64,000 nt of DNA from Sarcophilus harrisii (GCF_902635505.1 NC_045429.1:432415669-432479668); one strand, 5' to 3'; numbered from the stretch's first letter, positions 8,965 through 43,335 are shown. Notes: generated by a model not told the origin, from the letters alone. Numbers and translations are program-made.

Positions 8965-11417
8965 GTCAGTTGTGTTCATTGCTTGCACACTCAAGTATAT
9001 CAGTTGGTCCTTTACACAACACTGGTGATTGGTGCAGGGAAGGAGAGGGGCAAGAAATATACTTTACAATGATTTAACTACATGGTTGATTTCTTTTCCT
9101 TTAGGCCCCAACTACCTTTGAAATTTGCACCTCCACCTCCTCCTTCCCTAGGGGAAAAAAAATAAATAAATACAGGGAAAGAGAAGGAAGCAGACCCAAA
9201 ACTGAAATCCAATCAAAGGAGCTCAACCAGAGAGTCTCAGTCCAAGCTCTACTAGCTGGACTTAGGATTGAAACAAGTCACCCTCATTCCTCTTTCAGTT
9301 CCTCGGCACCCAAAGCTCCCTCCTTTTGTGCCACGTGAGGGGGAGTCCGGGTCCCACACCAATGATGTGGGAGCAGAAAGGGAACAAGCCCCAGGAAGAG
9401 TCCATCAAAGGAGACTCCAGCTGTGCAGCCAGGCGTCATGCTGGTCACTTTGCAGAAACTCCTTCTTCTTCCAGTTCCACGTCCAAAGAGTATCTTACAG
9501 TCCACGTTAATGGCTCAGTTTAGGCCTCGACACTGAGGCTGGGCAGACGCTCTCCTTCCTTACCTGTGTAATCCGTACACCCTCGCCTACATCCCTCCGG
9601 ACGCCACAGTTTGACTCAAGTTGGCTGCCTGCTCCAGACATCATAAGCCAAAGGCCTCAATTTCACAGCTTTCTCTTCTTTTTTTCTTTTTGTTAAAAAA
9701 AAAAAAAATACATTTTGACTTTTCAATCCAGGAGTGACTGCTGCTGACCCCAGCAGCCAGCTAATTAGTGTTCTATTTGACCCTAAGCAAAAAGACCCTT
9801 TATCATCTATTCTGTAAGAATCCAGCACCAACAGGGTATAAAGTTTCCCCAGGGTAGCCAGGCCAAAGAGAAGAATCTTTTGTAGTGTTAGCCACCTTTG
9901 TTCCCCCCAGCCACGGCAGGGGTCACTGAAACAGACTTGCTCCCTCCTCTCAGTCGTCCCCAAAGTCCCAAACTACTAAAGGGAGAGCCGAGCATCGGCA
10001 ATGTCACAAACTGGTGTCCATGGCAGCCACCGGAGAAGAGGAGAACCAGTGCTTTTAGATGACACACTGTCAACAGAACAGGCTCCAGGAGCCATCAGGA
10101 TGTGAGTCCAGATTTCATAATCGTCTACAAGATCCAACTCCCATCCTGGGTCCCGTGGGGGCTTCGCACAAGCTGTTTGGAAACAACTTGAAATTGGCAG
10201 GGGCGAGGAGGAAAGCGGGCACCTTGACTCCAGGGCCGGCCCAGATCAACTGAACCAGCTGCTTGAGCTCCGTAGACTCCGTGCCATGTAGACCTGCAAG
10301 TGGCACTGGTCCTGAGCTCAGCACTAACTCAAGAGTCCACTGGGTCTTCCCACGAGGGAGCCAGGCTGCTGCCAGGCGGCTAAAGCGGTATCCCCCATCC
10401 CCAGGTGTGACACACCAGGTGACTAAGTGGAATTATTCAGATAAATTATTCAGCAAGAAAAAAAAAAAAAAAAAAAACAATAAAAAAAACAAGCATCCCT
10501 AAGCACAGTCCCACCCCTTTCACTGAGACTCACAAAACTGCTATCATAATCCAGAGAGCCTAATGAGCTGGGCTGGCTTCACTAGCCAGGAATGAATACC
10601 TAGGACCTGAAATAAATAAGAAGCAGGATAGGGAGAATGGAATTCTAAATTACAGGCTTTCCCTTTTCCTACTCTGAGAAATCCGCAACCCCCCCCCAAA
10701 AAAAAACCACCTGGCAATAGCATACAGTTAAAAAACAAAATTTTCAAGACTGATTTTCATCCCTCTATCAGCCATTTTCTGTTACATTAGAGTGATGTGG
10801 GCTACAAGTTGATTCCAGGGCAGCCAAGAACTGAGAGGTTCCAGCTCAATGTATTAATTAGGCCCAGGCTGATATCCTTGGGAGAAGTCCCCTGGTCATT
10901 CCTGACACAGCTGCCACTTGGGGAAATGAATTCTTCCCCTTCCCTAGGATTGGAAGGGGTAAGGGTAGAGCTGCGTGAGTAAGGGGACTTCAGGCAGGAA
11001 GAGTCCATTTCTAGGACAAGGGGTCTCTATGGGATAAGCTAAAGCCTCTCCATCTCAAAGTTCAACGCCTCCTCATCTCACTCTATTCCCAAGACCAGGT
11101 AAAAGGGAGGGGGGCAAAAGGGGTGTAACGAGGGGCAAGAATAGTCAATCCTTCAAAGTTACGGAGAGCAAGCTTCCGGTGGCCAGAAAACAACGGGGAA
11201 ATCAGCCCCTAAACTTTGCAAAGGTTCCCAGACAAAAACGCTCCCCAGAGCAGTCAGAAATTAAGGACCAGGGCTGGACTAAACCAGGGGTGGGAGAGGC
11301 CAAGAACAGGGAGGCCCTTCGGTGGCTTTGCTAGACACATATGTTCACAAAACTGTGTGTTTAATAATAAATTAAAAAATGTACTGTTCCCGTAAGCCGC
11401 ATACGCGTGAGTGGAAT

Positions 11418-12338
11418 TCACCGGTCGAGCCCGATGAGGAGCCGATTCTTGTCCTCCTGACTGCACTCATTCTTCAGGTCAGCAAACACCTGAGTGAAGT
11501 AGTGGGGGTCAGCATTAATCTGGAGCATCTTGGGGCTCATGAGATTGATAATGGAGAGGCAGCGGTCCCAAAATGCCTCCTTACAGCTCTCCACCAGGAA
11601 GGGCTTCAGTGGGTAGGAGATCTCATTGCCCATGTAGGAATAGGAGAGGTACAGGCAGGTCAACAGGACAGCCTGGAGCTCGTGGTCCGTGGCGACCTCG
11701 GAGGAAATGACGTCCCTGCACAGCATGTACAGGAAGACCACGTTGGCCGGCGTGATGAAGCCCTGGTCCTGCCAGCCTTGCAGGAGCAGCGAACGGTCCA
11801 CGCTTCGCAACCAGAGCACGGGGTCCGTGGGGGACAGGTGCTTCAGGCGGTAGCATCGCCGACACAGGAACTCCCCCAGGCACCGCAGGAGTTCGCTGGT
11901 GGAGGCCTGGACGATGACCCGCTTGGGGGTCCCGGGAGCCGTGGAGTTGGGGTGGGGGGCCTTCTTGACGGAAGACACAGCCGTCTGGGAGCCCGAGAGC
12001 TGGTTGGCGCTGGGGGCCGGAGGCTGGGCGGGCTGGGGCTGGGCGAAAGTGGACAGGTTGGCGCAGGAGAGAGACTTCTTCAGGTTCTCATTGTTCAGGT
12101 GGGTGATGTTGTTCTGGTAGCTGCTGTTGGGCTGGACCTTCTTGGAGTTCTTCTTCTTGGCCGACACGGCCACAATCCTCTTCCAGGGCAAGACGGAGAT
12201 GATGGAGTGCCTTTTTAAGCTCTTGTCCTTGGCGTTTTTGCTGTTTTGCACAGCGGTGTAGTGGCCCACCGTGGCCGAGCCATCCTCAAAGATCGTGGCC
12301 TTCCGGTAGCTGGGGGACAGGGACAGGACGGTGCCCAT
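11418..12338 (-). CDS. CDK5R1: CDK5R1, p35 activator of CDK5 (complete, intronless CDS)
   Basis: p35 binds and activates the kinase CDK5 in neurons and steers migration, neurite growth and synapse function. The frame gives 306 residues (human p35 has 307). It starts [13 protein letters not shown]: Gly2 is the myristoylation site and Ser8-Pro9 a known phosphosite. A basic cluster KKKNSKK at 61-67 follows. Phe98-Ala99 in NLSTFAQ is the calpain cleavage site that yields p25. A Pro/Ser/Gln linker with Thr137-Pro (human Thr138) precedes the cyclin-box-like CDK5-binding domain, about 145-290, including [13 protein letters not shown] and [14 protein letters not shown]. The stop is TGA at 11418-11420. 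The ATG has a strong context (GACACCATGG); the frame extends seven codons further only from a TTG, which I reject as a start. The linker and the segment before Thr137 differ most from human. Very sure. Confidence 0.98.
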   Translation of the reverse strand: MGTVLSLSPSYRKATIFEDGSATVGHYTAVQNSKNAKDKSLKRHSIISVLPWKRIVAVSAKKKNSKKVQPNSSYQNNITHLNNENLKKSLSCANLSTFAQPQPAQPPAPSANQLSGSQTAVSSVKKAPHPNSTAPGTPKRVIVQASTSELLRCLGEFLCRRCYRLKHLSPTDPVLWLRSVDRSLLLQGWQDQGFITPANVVFLYMLCRDVISSEVATDHELQAVLLTCLYLSYSYMGNEISYPLKPFLVESCKEAFWDRCLSIINLMSPKMLQINADPHYFTQVFADLKNECSQEDKNRLLIGLDR

Positions 12339-12497
12339 GGTGTCAGGTGGGGAGCGCAACCGGAGGCTCCGAGGCAGGGACAGTCCCCCCGGGTTCCCCG
12401 CCTGCCAGGGCCGGAGCCCGGCTCAACAGCACCCACTCCTTGGGTGCCCCTGGATTGGGGGCTGGGACTCAGGGAGGGGCTGCGGCCCCCTTCGGAT
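12339..12497 (-). other. CDK5R1: CDK5R1 exon 2, 5'UTR part (predicted)
   Basis: On the minus strand a textbook acceptor, TTGTTTTTCTCCGCAG, ends at 12498, so the coding exon should begin at 12497 and carry about 160 nt of 5'UTR before the ATG. Inferred from splice signals. Confidence 0.6.
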
Positions 12498-13790
12498 CTG
12501 CGGAGAAAAACAAGATGGTTTCTCTTAGCACCAGGACGGCTGGGGCCGCTCGGCGCGCACCCGGCTCCGCGGGGAAGCACTGGGAGAGGGACCGGGGAGC
12601 CCCGGAGGCCGCTTTCCCCTCGCCAGCTCCCGGGGCCCCCTGGCAGCCTCTGGGCCCCGCCCGCGGCCCCGCGGGCGCAGCATCTCCGTCCGCCTCCCCT
12701 GCCTGCAGCATCTGCCTCCCCGCTCCCTCCCCGCTGCATCCCCCGCTGCATCCCTCCATCGAGCCGGGAAGCGCTGCGGGGCCGGCGCCGCTCCCCCTCC
12801 CCCCGGGCTCCCCTTCCTCGGACCCCCCTCCCCCCACCGAGGGAGGCTCGGGCGGAGCTTAGCTTACCGAGAGCGCGGCCCCCGCAGCTGCGGCGCAGGC
12901 AGCGCGGCTCCCGCCCTCCGCAGTGCGCACCGGAGCCGCTCCCTCTGTGCCGGCCCGCAGGGGCGCCAGAGGCAGGGGCAACGGCCGGGGCGGCGGCGGC
13001 GGCGCTGCGGAGGGGCGCGCGGGGCCGCGCAAGGGGCCGCGGAGGCGCGCGGGGCTCCCGGCTCGGGCTCAAGCTTCTGTCCAAGGTTCTGCAGCCGACG
13101 GCCCCGCCCCCCGCCGTGCCCCGCCGTGCCCCGCAGCCCCCCGCCGCGCTCCCGGAGCCCAGCGGCCCGTCGGGGCCGCGCGCCCTGCCCACGCGCCGGC
13201 CGGCCAGCTCCCGGGCCTGCCTCCTTCCGCCGGGGAAGCCGCTGCCGTGGCCGCCGTCAGCGCTCGCAGCCGCCGCTCGGAGGCCGGGGCGGGAGCCGGA
13301 GCCGGAGCCGGAGGAGGCGCCTCTAGTGTCCGCGTTCCATTTCAGAATCCCGAGACACCCGCGGCGGCGGCGGCGGCGGCGGCGACGGAGGCGGTGACAG
13401 CGGCAGCACGCGGCCCCGGCCCCGCCCAGGCCCCGCCCCCGGCTCCGCCTCCTCTCCGCCCCTGCCGCCGGCGCAGCTCCCGCAGCGGCTGCCGCATGGG
13501 CCGGGGGTCCCCGACGGCGACCGAGGAGACCCCGCCCCGCCCCGCCCCGCCCACGCACGTGCCGCCTTTGTTCCCACCCGAGGCGGAGCCCGAGGGACCG
13601 GACCGAGCGAGGCAGGGGGGCCCAGCCCCCGGCGTAGTCCCCTCGGCCGGCTTGGGGGCTTCCTTCCCCGCAGCAGCCCCGCCACCCACCCACCCGGGGC
13701 CAGTCCGGCCTCGCTCCTCCAAGTCACCCCTCCCCGCCCTTGTCACCTCCAGAGCCTCTCGGGCCCGCCGGGCCGGCGGTCGTTAAGGGC
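12340..13790 (-). promoter_or_regulatory. CDK5R1: CpG island and promoter of CDK5R1
   Basis: About 1.4 kb of very GC-rich, CpG-dense DNA starts at the CDK5R1 coding exon and ends near 13.79 kb. It contains Sp1-type GC boxes (13416-13440; repeated ccgcccc at 13531-13553) and a (CGG) run of eight units at 13361-13384. No TATA box was seen. The start site probably lies between 12.9 and 13.5 kb. Long open frames across the island (up to 492 codons on -, 383 on +) are rich in Pro, Arg, Gly and Ala and are composition artefacts. Confidence 0.75.
12498..12867 (-). other. CDK5R1: Predicted 5'UTR intron of CDK5R1 (370 nt)
   Basis: Donor CTCG/GTAAGC (exon base 12868, GT at 12867-12866) pairs with the acceptor ending at 12498. 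The intron is GC-rich and lies wholly in the CpG island. I recall the human gene as having a non-coding first exon, which fits. Confidence 0.55.
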
Positions 13791-14175
13791 TAGCGGAGGA
13801 GGGCGTCTGGCCCGGGCTCCGGGAGCTGGAGTCTGTGTACGAGGCTCTGCTGGCTCATCAGCTCTCCCAAAACAAAAGGAAAACCCCTTCCGTCCTTCCA
13901 GCCTTAGCGACAGCGCCGAGACAAACCTAGGCGTCCGTACAGAGCTCTGGACCGATTCTAGAGCGCCCGGGAGGCGCCCGCTCTCTCGGGGCTCAGCGTT
14001 CCTCCCTAAAATAAGGAGCTGAATCAGATAACGGGTGAGCTTCCTCCGGCTCAGGATCGATGATCCCTGTGCAGTCGAGAGGCGAGAGCCGATGTGGGGC
14101 TCCCTGGCTACGAGCTTCTCAGAATTTGGGCAGGCTGGGCTTGAGACAATAGACCGACCCTGGGCCAGCAATCAA
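13791..14175. other. CDK5R1 upstream flank
   Basis: GC content falls off here. No gene or repeat was recognised; the open frame on the minus strand (about 142 codons) has no family features. Confidence 0.4.
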
Positions 14176-14333
14176 TCTGTCTCTCTGTCCCTTTCTCTCT
14201 CTCTCCTTTCTTCTCCTCCCTGTCTCTCTCTCTCTCTCTCCCCTTCGCCTCTCCCTCATTCTCTCTCCTTCCTTCTCCTTCCCTCCCTCTCTCTCAAACA
14301 CACACACGCACACACATACACACACACACACAC
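14176..14333. repeat. Compound (CT)n / (CA)n low-complexity tract
   Basis: About 110 bp of impure CT/CCTT repeats run into about 40 bp of impure CA repeats. Strand asymmetry is strong (pyrimidine on +). Confidence 0.9.
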
Positions 14334-15054
14334 AGACTCCTCACAGCAGCTGGCAAGATGCTCCTCACATAATACTGAACACATTTAAGGTCCCTTCCAT
14401 CCCTGTATCAACAATCCTGCAAATAAAGCACCATCTTCCCCATCTCTTCAGAGCATCCCTTGTCACTCACATTAGGACAGGGCCTCCACCCAGTCAGAGG
14501 AGGCTAAATGTAGTTTGAGGAACAGTTCATAGAGAGTTCGGGTACAAATCTAGATTTTCTATAGCATATACTGGAATAGGCCCAAGCCTTGGCACCCAGA
14601 AATTAAAATCTGAGGGAATATGTATTATATTTGCAAAGAAGCTAGCCCTGAGCCTCCCAGGTGAACATGAAATCAGAGGTTTCTAATACAAGAGTCTTAA
14701 GGCCTTGAGCTCACTTGTGCTGTTTCTATGCTGCTGTCCTGAGGCAGTGTGTGGTATGAGAGCCAGCCTAGTCTGGAAAAGAGCCTTGAGTTCAAGTACT
14801 GAGAGTTATGGAGGTATAAATCAAATCACTTCACTCAGCTTGTTCTAAGTAACTCTTAATTAAGACCATTAAGTTGATTGTACTGGTAGAGGGAGGTTCC
14901 CAAGACTAATGAAATAACAAGTCTAGCTCCTAATCACCATCTTTTTCAACTAGCAACAGACAAGAATAGTCTGTCCCTCTTTATTTGACAAAAAACAAAC
15001 CCTACTGCCTCGCTTTCAAATCACAAATGAATTTATTAATTTTTTAAAAAATAA
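14334..15054. other. Intergenic, with a decayed SINE
   Basis: No gene is visible. At about 14735-14900 wording like a plus-strand CORE-SINE ('ggtatgagagccagcctag', 'agttcaagtact', 'caaatcacttcactcag') is present but very diverged. The rest is AT-rich and featureless. Confidence 0.4.
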
Positions 15055-15232
15055 TATATGAATCGAACCAAAAAGTACCTTAAAAGTAACCTGGTCCAAA
15101 CTCATTTTACCAATAATGAAACTAAGGCCCAATGGGAAACTAGAAGGGGCCAAAAAAGGCCTAGAACTCAGGGTCTCTTGACTTTCAAGCCTCAGACTCT
15201 TTTCTATCCTACTTTCCTAGTGTCAGATCTGT
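15055..15232 (-). mobile_element. MIR-like SINE fragment, minus strand
   Basis: 'ctggtccaaactcattttaccaataatg', 'aaactaaggccc', 'aactcagggtctcttgac' and 'cagactcttttctatcc' are a diverged antisense MIR-type CORE and head. Old copy. Confidence 0.5.
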
Positions 15233-15555
15233 CCCTTTAATCTAAGGGGGTCAAAATTAGGAAAGAGGTATGATGAAATATGCCAAGTTTCTTGATTCTG
15301 CCATAAAATTCAGCTATATTAGAATTCACTGCTCTACAAGCCTGAGAGTTTGCTTTCAATTCAGTGGCAAGAGAGAATGCATTTCTACACTCTGAAATAA
15401 AATACCCTTCCTTTTCCCCTCCAAATCTTCTCACAAGGCACTTGGGAAAGAGTTCCTTTTTCACATGCCCCCCTCAGCACATCAGGATTGTTTTTGTGAC
15501 ATTTTGACCTACCTTAAATAAATAAATAATAACCTATTCTGCCCTCTAAATTCTA

Positions 15556-15627
15556 TAGGGTGCTTCCAAAAGTCTTGTGTTGTTTTCTAAGCTATTAAAG
15601 ATTTGGCACTTTTGGAACACACTGGAT
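15556..15627. mobile_element. Small palindromic MITE, mariner/Tc1 type
   Basis: Left arm 'agggtgcttccaaaagtctt' and right arm 'cacttttggaacacac' are imperfect inverted repeats around a centre 'ctaagctattaaag'. This resembles short palindromic mariner-like elements common in marsupials. Arms have diverged and no transposase is present. Confidence 0.5.
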
Positions 15628-15639
15628 TAACTGCCTCAG

Positions 15640-15835
15640 AGGATCGTAGGAACCAGAGCTGGAAATAAAATCTTGTCCAGTCATTGTAGAGGAAAAAAAT
15701 GAGACCCTAAGAGCGGAGTGGTTTCCCAAGCTCCCAAAGGTAAGTCAAGTAGTAAAACCCAAATTCCAACAAACCCGGGGTCTTCCCAGATTCCGATTCA
15801 AAATCCAGAAGTCTTTCCACATTCTACATCTACCT
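15640..15835 (-). mobile_element. MIR-like SINE fragment, minus strand
   Basis: 'gatcgtaggaaccagagctgg', 'gaaaaaaatgagaccctaagag' and 'caagctcccaaagg' through 'cccggggtcttcccagattcc' match the order of an antisense MIR-type element that begins 'gatcatagatctagagctgg'. Strongly decayed. Confidence 0.45.
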
Positions 15836-16009
15836 GCCTGCAGAGGAATGAGTTAGTCAGCACGCCACCACCTTGTCCAAAAAGCTATCCTCTCTCCTGT
15901 AAAAATCCAACCTGGCTTTTATGCTCCTTAAACAACTCTAATTGACCTCTCCTAGTATCATCACCTCAGTGGAATTGAGCCCACTCTCCACAACAGCTTC
16001 TTGTGAGAG

Positions 16010-16070
<61 letters not shown>
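16010..16070. repeat. (CA)n microsatellite, about 30 units
   Basis: A pure CA run of about 60 bp, likely polymorphic. Confidence 0.95.
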
Positions 16071-16072
<2 letters not shown>

Positions 16073-16311
16073 TCTAGAAAAAGTAACACGAGTTACAATG
16101 CAGCCAGAAATGTCTGAATCACAGCCCCCCGGGCTAAACCCTCTATTGGGCCTGCTTTTGTCTTCCCCAGCCTCTCTCAGAGCACAGGACATTACGCTCC
16201 CCGAGGCCCATCTCCATAAATCAGGAAAGAAATGAAGCCCTTCACCATCCCTGGCTTCCCTTACCCTCCCAGCCACACCTCCAGAGCACTGTTCTTACTG
16301 GGATCCTAGGA

Positions 16312-16324
16312 CGCCATCTAGTGG
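16312..16324 (-). promoter_or_regulatory. CTCF-type site between CDK5R1 promoter and PSMD11 3' end
   Basis: The minus strand reads CCACTAGATGGCG, an exact match to the CTCF core consensus CCASYAGRKGGCR. It lies 2.5 kb upstream of the CDK5R1 CpG island and 1 kb past the predicted PSMD11 3' end, a sensible place for an insulator between a neuron-specific and a housekeeping gene. Occupancy is inference. Confidence 0.55.
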
Positions 16325-17264
16325 CTCTTCGGAGCACCCGCCACGGAAATATCCATCCCATGAGCCCCACGGCTTCGCCCCTTCTCCCCAACAGCACCGT
16401 GTTCCCCTCAGAGCATCCGGAGGTTTATACAAAAATGGTATAAACAGCCTGCCCTTCACAATAAACCGGGATTACAGATTAGTCTGGTCCCAATCTCCCA
16501 GACCCCACAATTCAAGACTTGTATTGAACTGGATACAAAAGCTTAATTTTGCTCCCCAGCTAACTTATAGGTCACACACCAGAGAGCAGCAGTAGGTCCT
16601 CCGGACAAATTCCCACAGAGGAACAAAAATGAAAAAGGCTAGGGACTTGGGATGGGGAGAGGGGAAACCTAAGACAAGTCCGGAAGATACCTGATACTTG
16701 GTGAGAATTCGACTGACTTAACATCTCACGCTCTCCCCAGAGATTCCCTTTAGAGTATGTTCAAAACATGAATGGGAGTTATGAGAAATTTTGACATATT
16801 TCCCATCTAGAATATTTCTAACATGCAATTATGTATCAAAAACAGTTTTTGACATGTCAATTTTTTTAGTATGAAAATATGCTTCATTTCTTCCATTTTT
16901 TTAGACCCGACCCCAATACTCCAGGACTCAAAATTTACAAGTTTCCATCAAGCCCAAGAGGATTCTGTGGCTAAATGAGGTTGGAAAATAATGCTTTCCA
17001 GGAGTCTCGATGAAAAGATTGCTCACCACCGGGGATTTTCAGTTTTCAGGGATTTTCAGTTTAAAAGCTTCTTCCCATACCCCGATTTGGGCTCACTGAT
17101 CTCACTGTGAACCCTTCGTCATCCACTGTCCTATTAACAGAAATGCATCTTTTTTTTTTCTGATCAGAAATACACCAAGGACTCAAGATTCACATCCAGA
17201 CATGTCAGGGTTTCCGGATGCCCAGGAGGCACTTTGGGTTGCCAATACTCAAGAAATGACACTG
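16325..17264. other. Intergenic, CDK5R1 to PSMD11
   Basis: No gene, SINE or LINE was recognised. One short inverted repeat (tcaaaaac..gtttttga, about 16838-16853) is present. Confidence 0.4.
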
Positions 17265-18930
17265 GTTGAAAAAAAAATTCTTTTTATTGGAACTCATCTG
17301 AACATCAGATATACCTGGTGTTGGTTAGCAAGAACCGTTTGTACATTTGATATTGATGGTGCCAAAACCAAAACAGTGACTGGACATGATAGGGACTGAT
17401 AAGGAAAGGGTAAAGGTGACGGTAAGAACAAAAAGAAATGATTCTGGGGAGAAAAGGAAGGGGAGAAGGGGCAGGAAAGGGAACGACGGGAAGATAAAAG
17501 GAATATAGCCAGTCAGAGATTAAGTGAAGATGCAAAACTGGGTACAACAAAATCCTTTTACAAAATATAAATTTATTAAGAAAATCTGGGTGAGAAAAAG
17601 GGCCAGAGAGTAGGAGAAAGAAGGAAAGAGAAAAGGGGAGAGGAGGAGGCAGAAGAGATGAGAAGAGATTAGACCAGAGAGAGAAAATGGGCACAGGTGA
17701 GAAAGATGAAAGGAATTATAAGAGAATTCAGCACAACAAAGATGCAGAAGCTTACACTGCCCAAATGGCATTAAAACCTTGCTGAGTAATCTCATCATAA
17801 AACAAAACATGCTGGAATACAGTGCTCCGCCTCCCACCAATTTGATTTTCAAGAGGTAAATAAATAAGCTCCCTGGGAGGGTGACATGAGGTCATTTGAA
17901 ACCCCACTCCCACCCCACCCCCAAAAATGGTTACAAAAAAGAAAAAGAAAACGAAAAAGGAAAAACCCTAAAGACACCCCCACAGTCTCATTTCCAATGT
18001 TCATTGTTTTAAAAAAGGAATAAATCCATTTGACAGCAGGAGAAAGGGGAGTAGAAGAGATGGAGAGAAGCCGGTCGATTTCAGAATAGCCTCTCTCCAC
18101 CACGCAGAGACTGCCGGGAGAAAGGAGGGGAGGAAGGAGACATCGGACAGCCTCCACTACTGAGTGAGGCGTGGGGTGTGCCGGGGCAGAGGGGGCCGTT
18201 AAAACACTGAAGTCTAGTCTAGTTTTTCTGTTCGAGTTTTAAAAATAAGAGCCACATGCACAGCAGGCCCCAGGGGGCTGGAGGGCCTGCAATGATCCCT
18301 CGAGTGGCCGTGCCGGAGGCCGGCTCCAAGCCCCACAACCTGGAGCTGCCAGGCCCTTCAGGACAGGGTGCTGGAGCGGCGTTCTTGGGGGACCACGGGG
18401 TGGGAAAGCACAGCAGGGGGAAAGAACATCGAGATGCCTCGTTTCCAATAGAAAAGAAAAGAGCAGTCTACACACCGTCGCTTGTTTTGGTTCAGTACAA
18501 ACAGAATATAAAGTTGGCTGCTTTGGACGGTCGGCAAATATCCAATTGACAAGAGGAGGAGAGAGACAGCCCAGCGGATGGAGCCTGTACCCTGGTGGGT
18601 GGCCACGATGCCGCCTTTGTGGCCCTCTCCCAGGAGGCAGAGAGCACAGCTATTAGGTAGTGTAAGCCTTTTTCTTTTTATTTAGAATAACCTCTTTTTT
18701 TTTCTTTTTTTTTTTTTAAACAATATTCCCCACTCCCAAGTTGGGCCAGTAAAGATTACATGGAAACTGGCACACCTATCGGCTGGAATACAGATGCACC
18801 GAATGAGGAAATTTAAAAACTTTCCGAGCGAAAAGTAGAACAAAAAGAAAAAAAATCTCCTAGCATTTTCCCCAAAGGTTTCACTCTCCTGCCACACACA
18901 CTCTCCAAACGACAGCTACCAAATCCAACT
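17265..18930 (-). other. PSMD11: PSMD11 exon 14: non-coding 3'UTR exon (predicted)
   Basis: On the minus strand the acceptor CTGTCTTCTCTTGCAG ends at 18931, so a last exon should begin at 18930 and run about 1.67 kb to the poly(A) signal. It contains no recognised interspersed repeat. A 300-bp pyrimidine-rich tract (purine on the plus strand, 17400-17700) lies in its distal part. It follows a 124-nt intron whose donor touches the stop codon. Confidence 0.6.
17283..17288 (-). promoter_or_regulatory. PSMD11: Predicted PSMD11 poly(A) signal AATAAA
   Basis: Minus-strand CCAATAAAAAG is followed by a T-run and a GU-containing stretch, so cleavage would fall near 17265. Another AATAAA (minus strand, 17571-17576) is a possible earlier site. 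Confidence 0.5.
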
Positions 18931-19054
18931 CTGCAAGAGAAGACAGAGCAGTGTCAATCGGGGAAGCCGCAGGGGCACAAGGAGGAGGCATTTGGTCTCG
19001 ACAGGCAGAAGACAGGACACTGTCGCTAGCCCTGGTCCCGGAGCCAGCACTCAC

Positions 19055-42733
<23,679 letters not shown>

Positions 42734-42816
42734 CTTACCACCTCTCACACCGTCCCCGGCCGCCGCCGCCGCCGCCGGAAACACCAGCGCGGCCGGCCCG
42801 CCCCCTGCCTCCCCAA

Positions 42817-42835
42817 GCATCATGGAAGTTGTAGT
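42817..42835 (-). promoter_or_regulatory. PSMD11: ZNF143/Staf-type motif upstream of PSMD11
   Basis: The minus strand reads ACTACAACTTCCATGATGC against the ZNF143 consensus ACTACAATTCCCAGCATGC, with about four differences. The half ACTACA-N-TTCC is intact. It sits about 85 bp upstream of the ATG, where such sites usually mark promoters. Confidence 0.5.
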
Positions 42836-42863
42836 CCTTCCGCCGGGCAGGCGTCTGTCCGGC

Positions 42864-43335
42864 CGGGAGGGCGGGAGAGAGTGGAAAGGACTTGGGGAGG
42901 AAGGAGGCGGGGCGGAGCGAGGGACGGCGCGAGGACCAGCGAGAAAGAGGGAGGGGACGAGGCTTTAGCAAGAGGGGGAGGGGGCGCTAGAACGACGTAG
43001 GGCCGAGCGAGTAGGGCTGGGGGGCGGGGCGAGGGAGGGCGCGTTTCGGGAGACGGGAAGGAAGGAGGAGGAGGCGCCGGGGAGGGGGAACGTGAACGGG
43101 AGAGAGGAAAGAAAGGGGCGGGGCGAGGGGGAGGACGGAGGGAAGGAGGGGGCTGCGAGAGCGAGGGAGAGAGGGAGGGGCGAGGGAGAGGGGGGAAGTG
43201 TTAGGGAGGGGACGCTAACGAGAGAGGGAAGAGGTAGGGGAGGGGGGGCGCGAGGGAGGGGAAAGGGGCGGGGCAAAGAACTGCGCGAGGAAGGGAGGAA
43301 GAGCGCGCGAAATAGAGCGAGGGAGCCCAGCGCGC
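42864..43335 (+). repeat. Polypurine, G-rich tract (about 470 bp)
   Basis: Nearly all bases on the plus strand are G or A, with many runs of 4-6 G and only scattered C and T. Not a clean tandem repeat. The strand skew could support G-quadruplexes or R-loops if transcribed from left to right, divergent to PSMD11. Confidence 0.8.

Larger units (their letters stand above)
8255..11417 (-). other. CDK5R1: CDK5R1 3' untranslated region (predicted, about 3.2 kb)
   Basis: The segment from the stop codon to the predicted poly(A) signal carries no SINE or LINE that I recognise, although the surrounding DNA is full of them. That suggests constraint. On the minus strand it has A-rich blocks (8880-8940, 9690-9710, 10449-10490), an ATTTA-containing AU-rich element near its end and one miR-103/107-type seed match (separate entry). 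CDK5R1 in other mammals has a long regulatory 3'UTR. The end point is inferred. Confidence 0.6.

Noticed and set aside
11379-12218. 279-codon plus-strand frame
   Set aside because: Antisense shadow of the conserved CDK5R1 coding region.
12339-12359. Seven-codon N-terminal extension of CDK5R1
   Set aside because: Its first codon is TTG, not ATG; the conserved ATG at 12338 has a strong context and yields Gly2 for myristoylation.
12635-12660. CTCF-like 'ccccctggcagcc' in the CDK5R1 island
   Set aside because: At least two mismatches in the core and lies in GC-rich DNA where such matches arise by chance.
12246-13397. 383-codon and 287-codon plus-strand frames over the same island
   Set aside because: Pro/Arg/Ala-rich, no homology recognised, antisense to promoter and 5'UTR.
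12215-13693. 492-codon open frame on the minus strand over the CDK5R1 promoter
   Set aside because: Composition artefact of the CpG island (Gly/Arg/Ala-rich), overlapping the CDK5R1 start in another frame; no domain.
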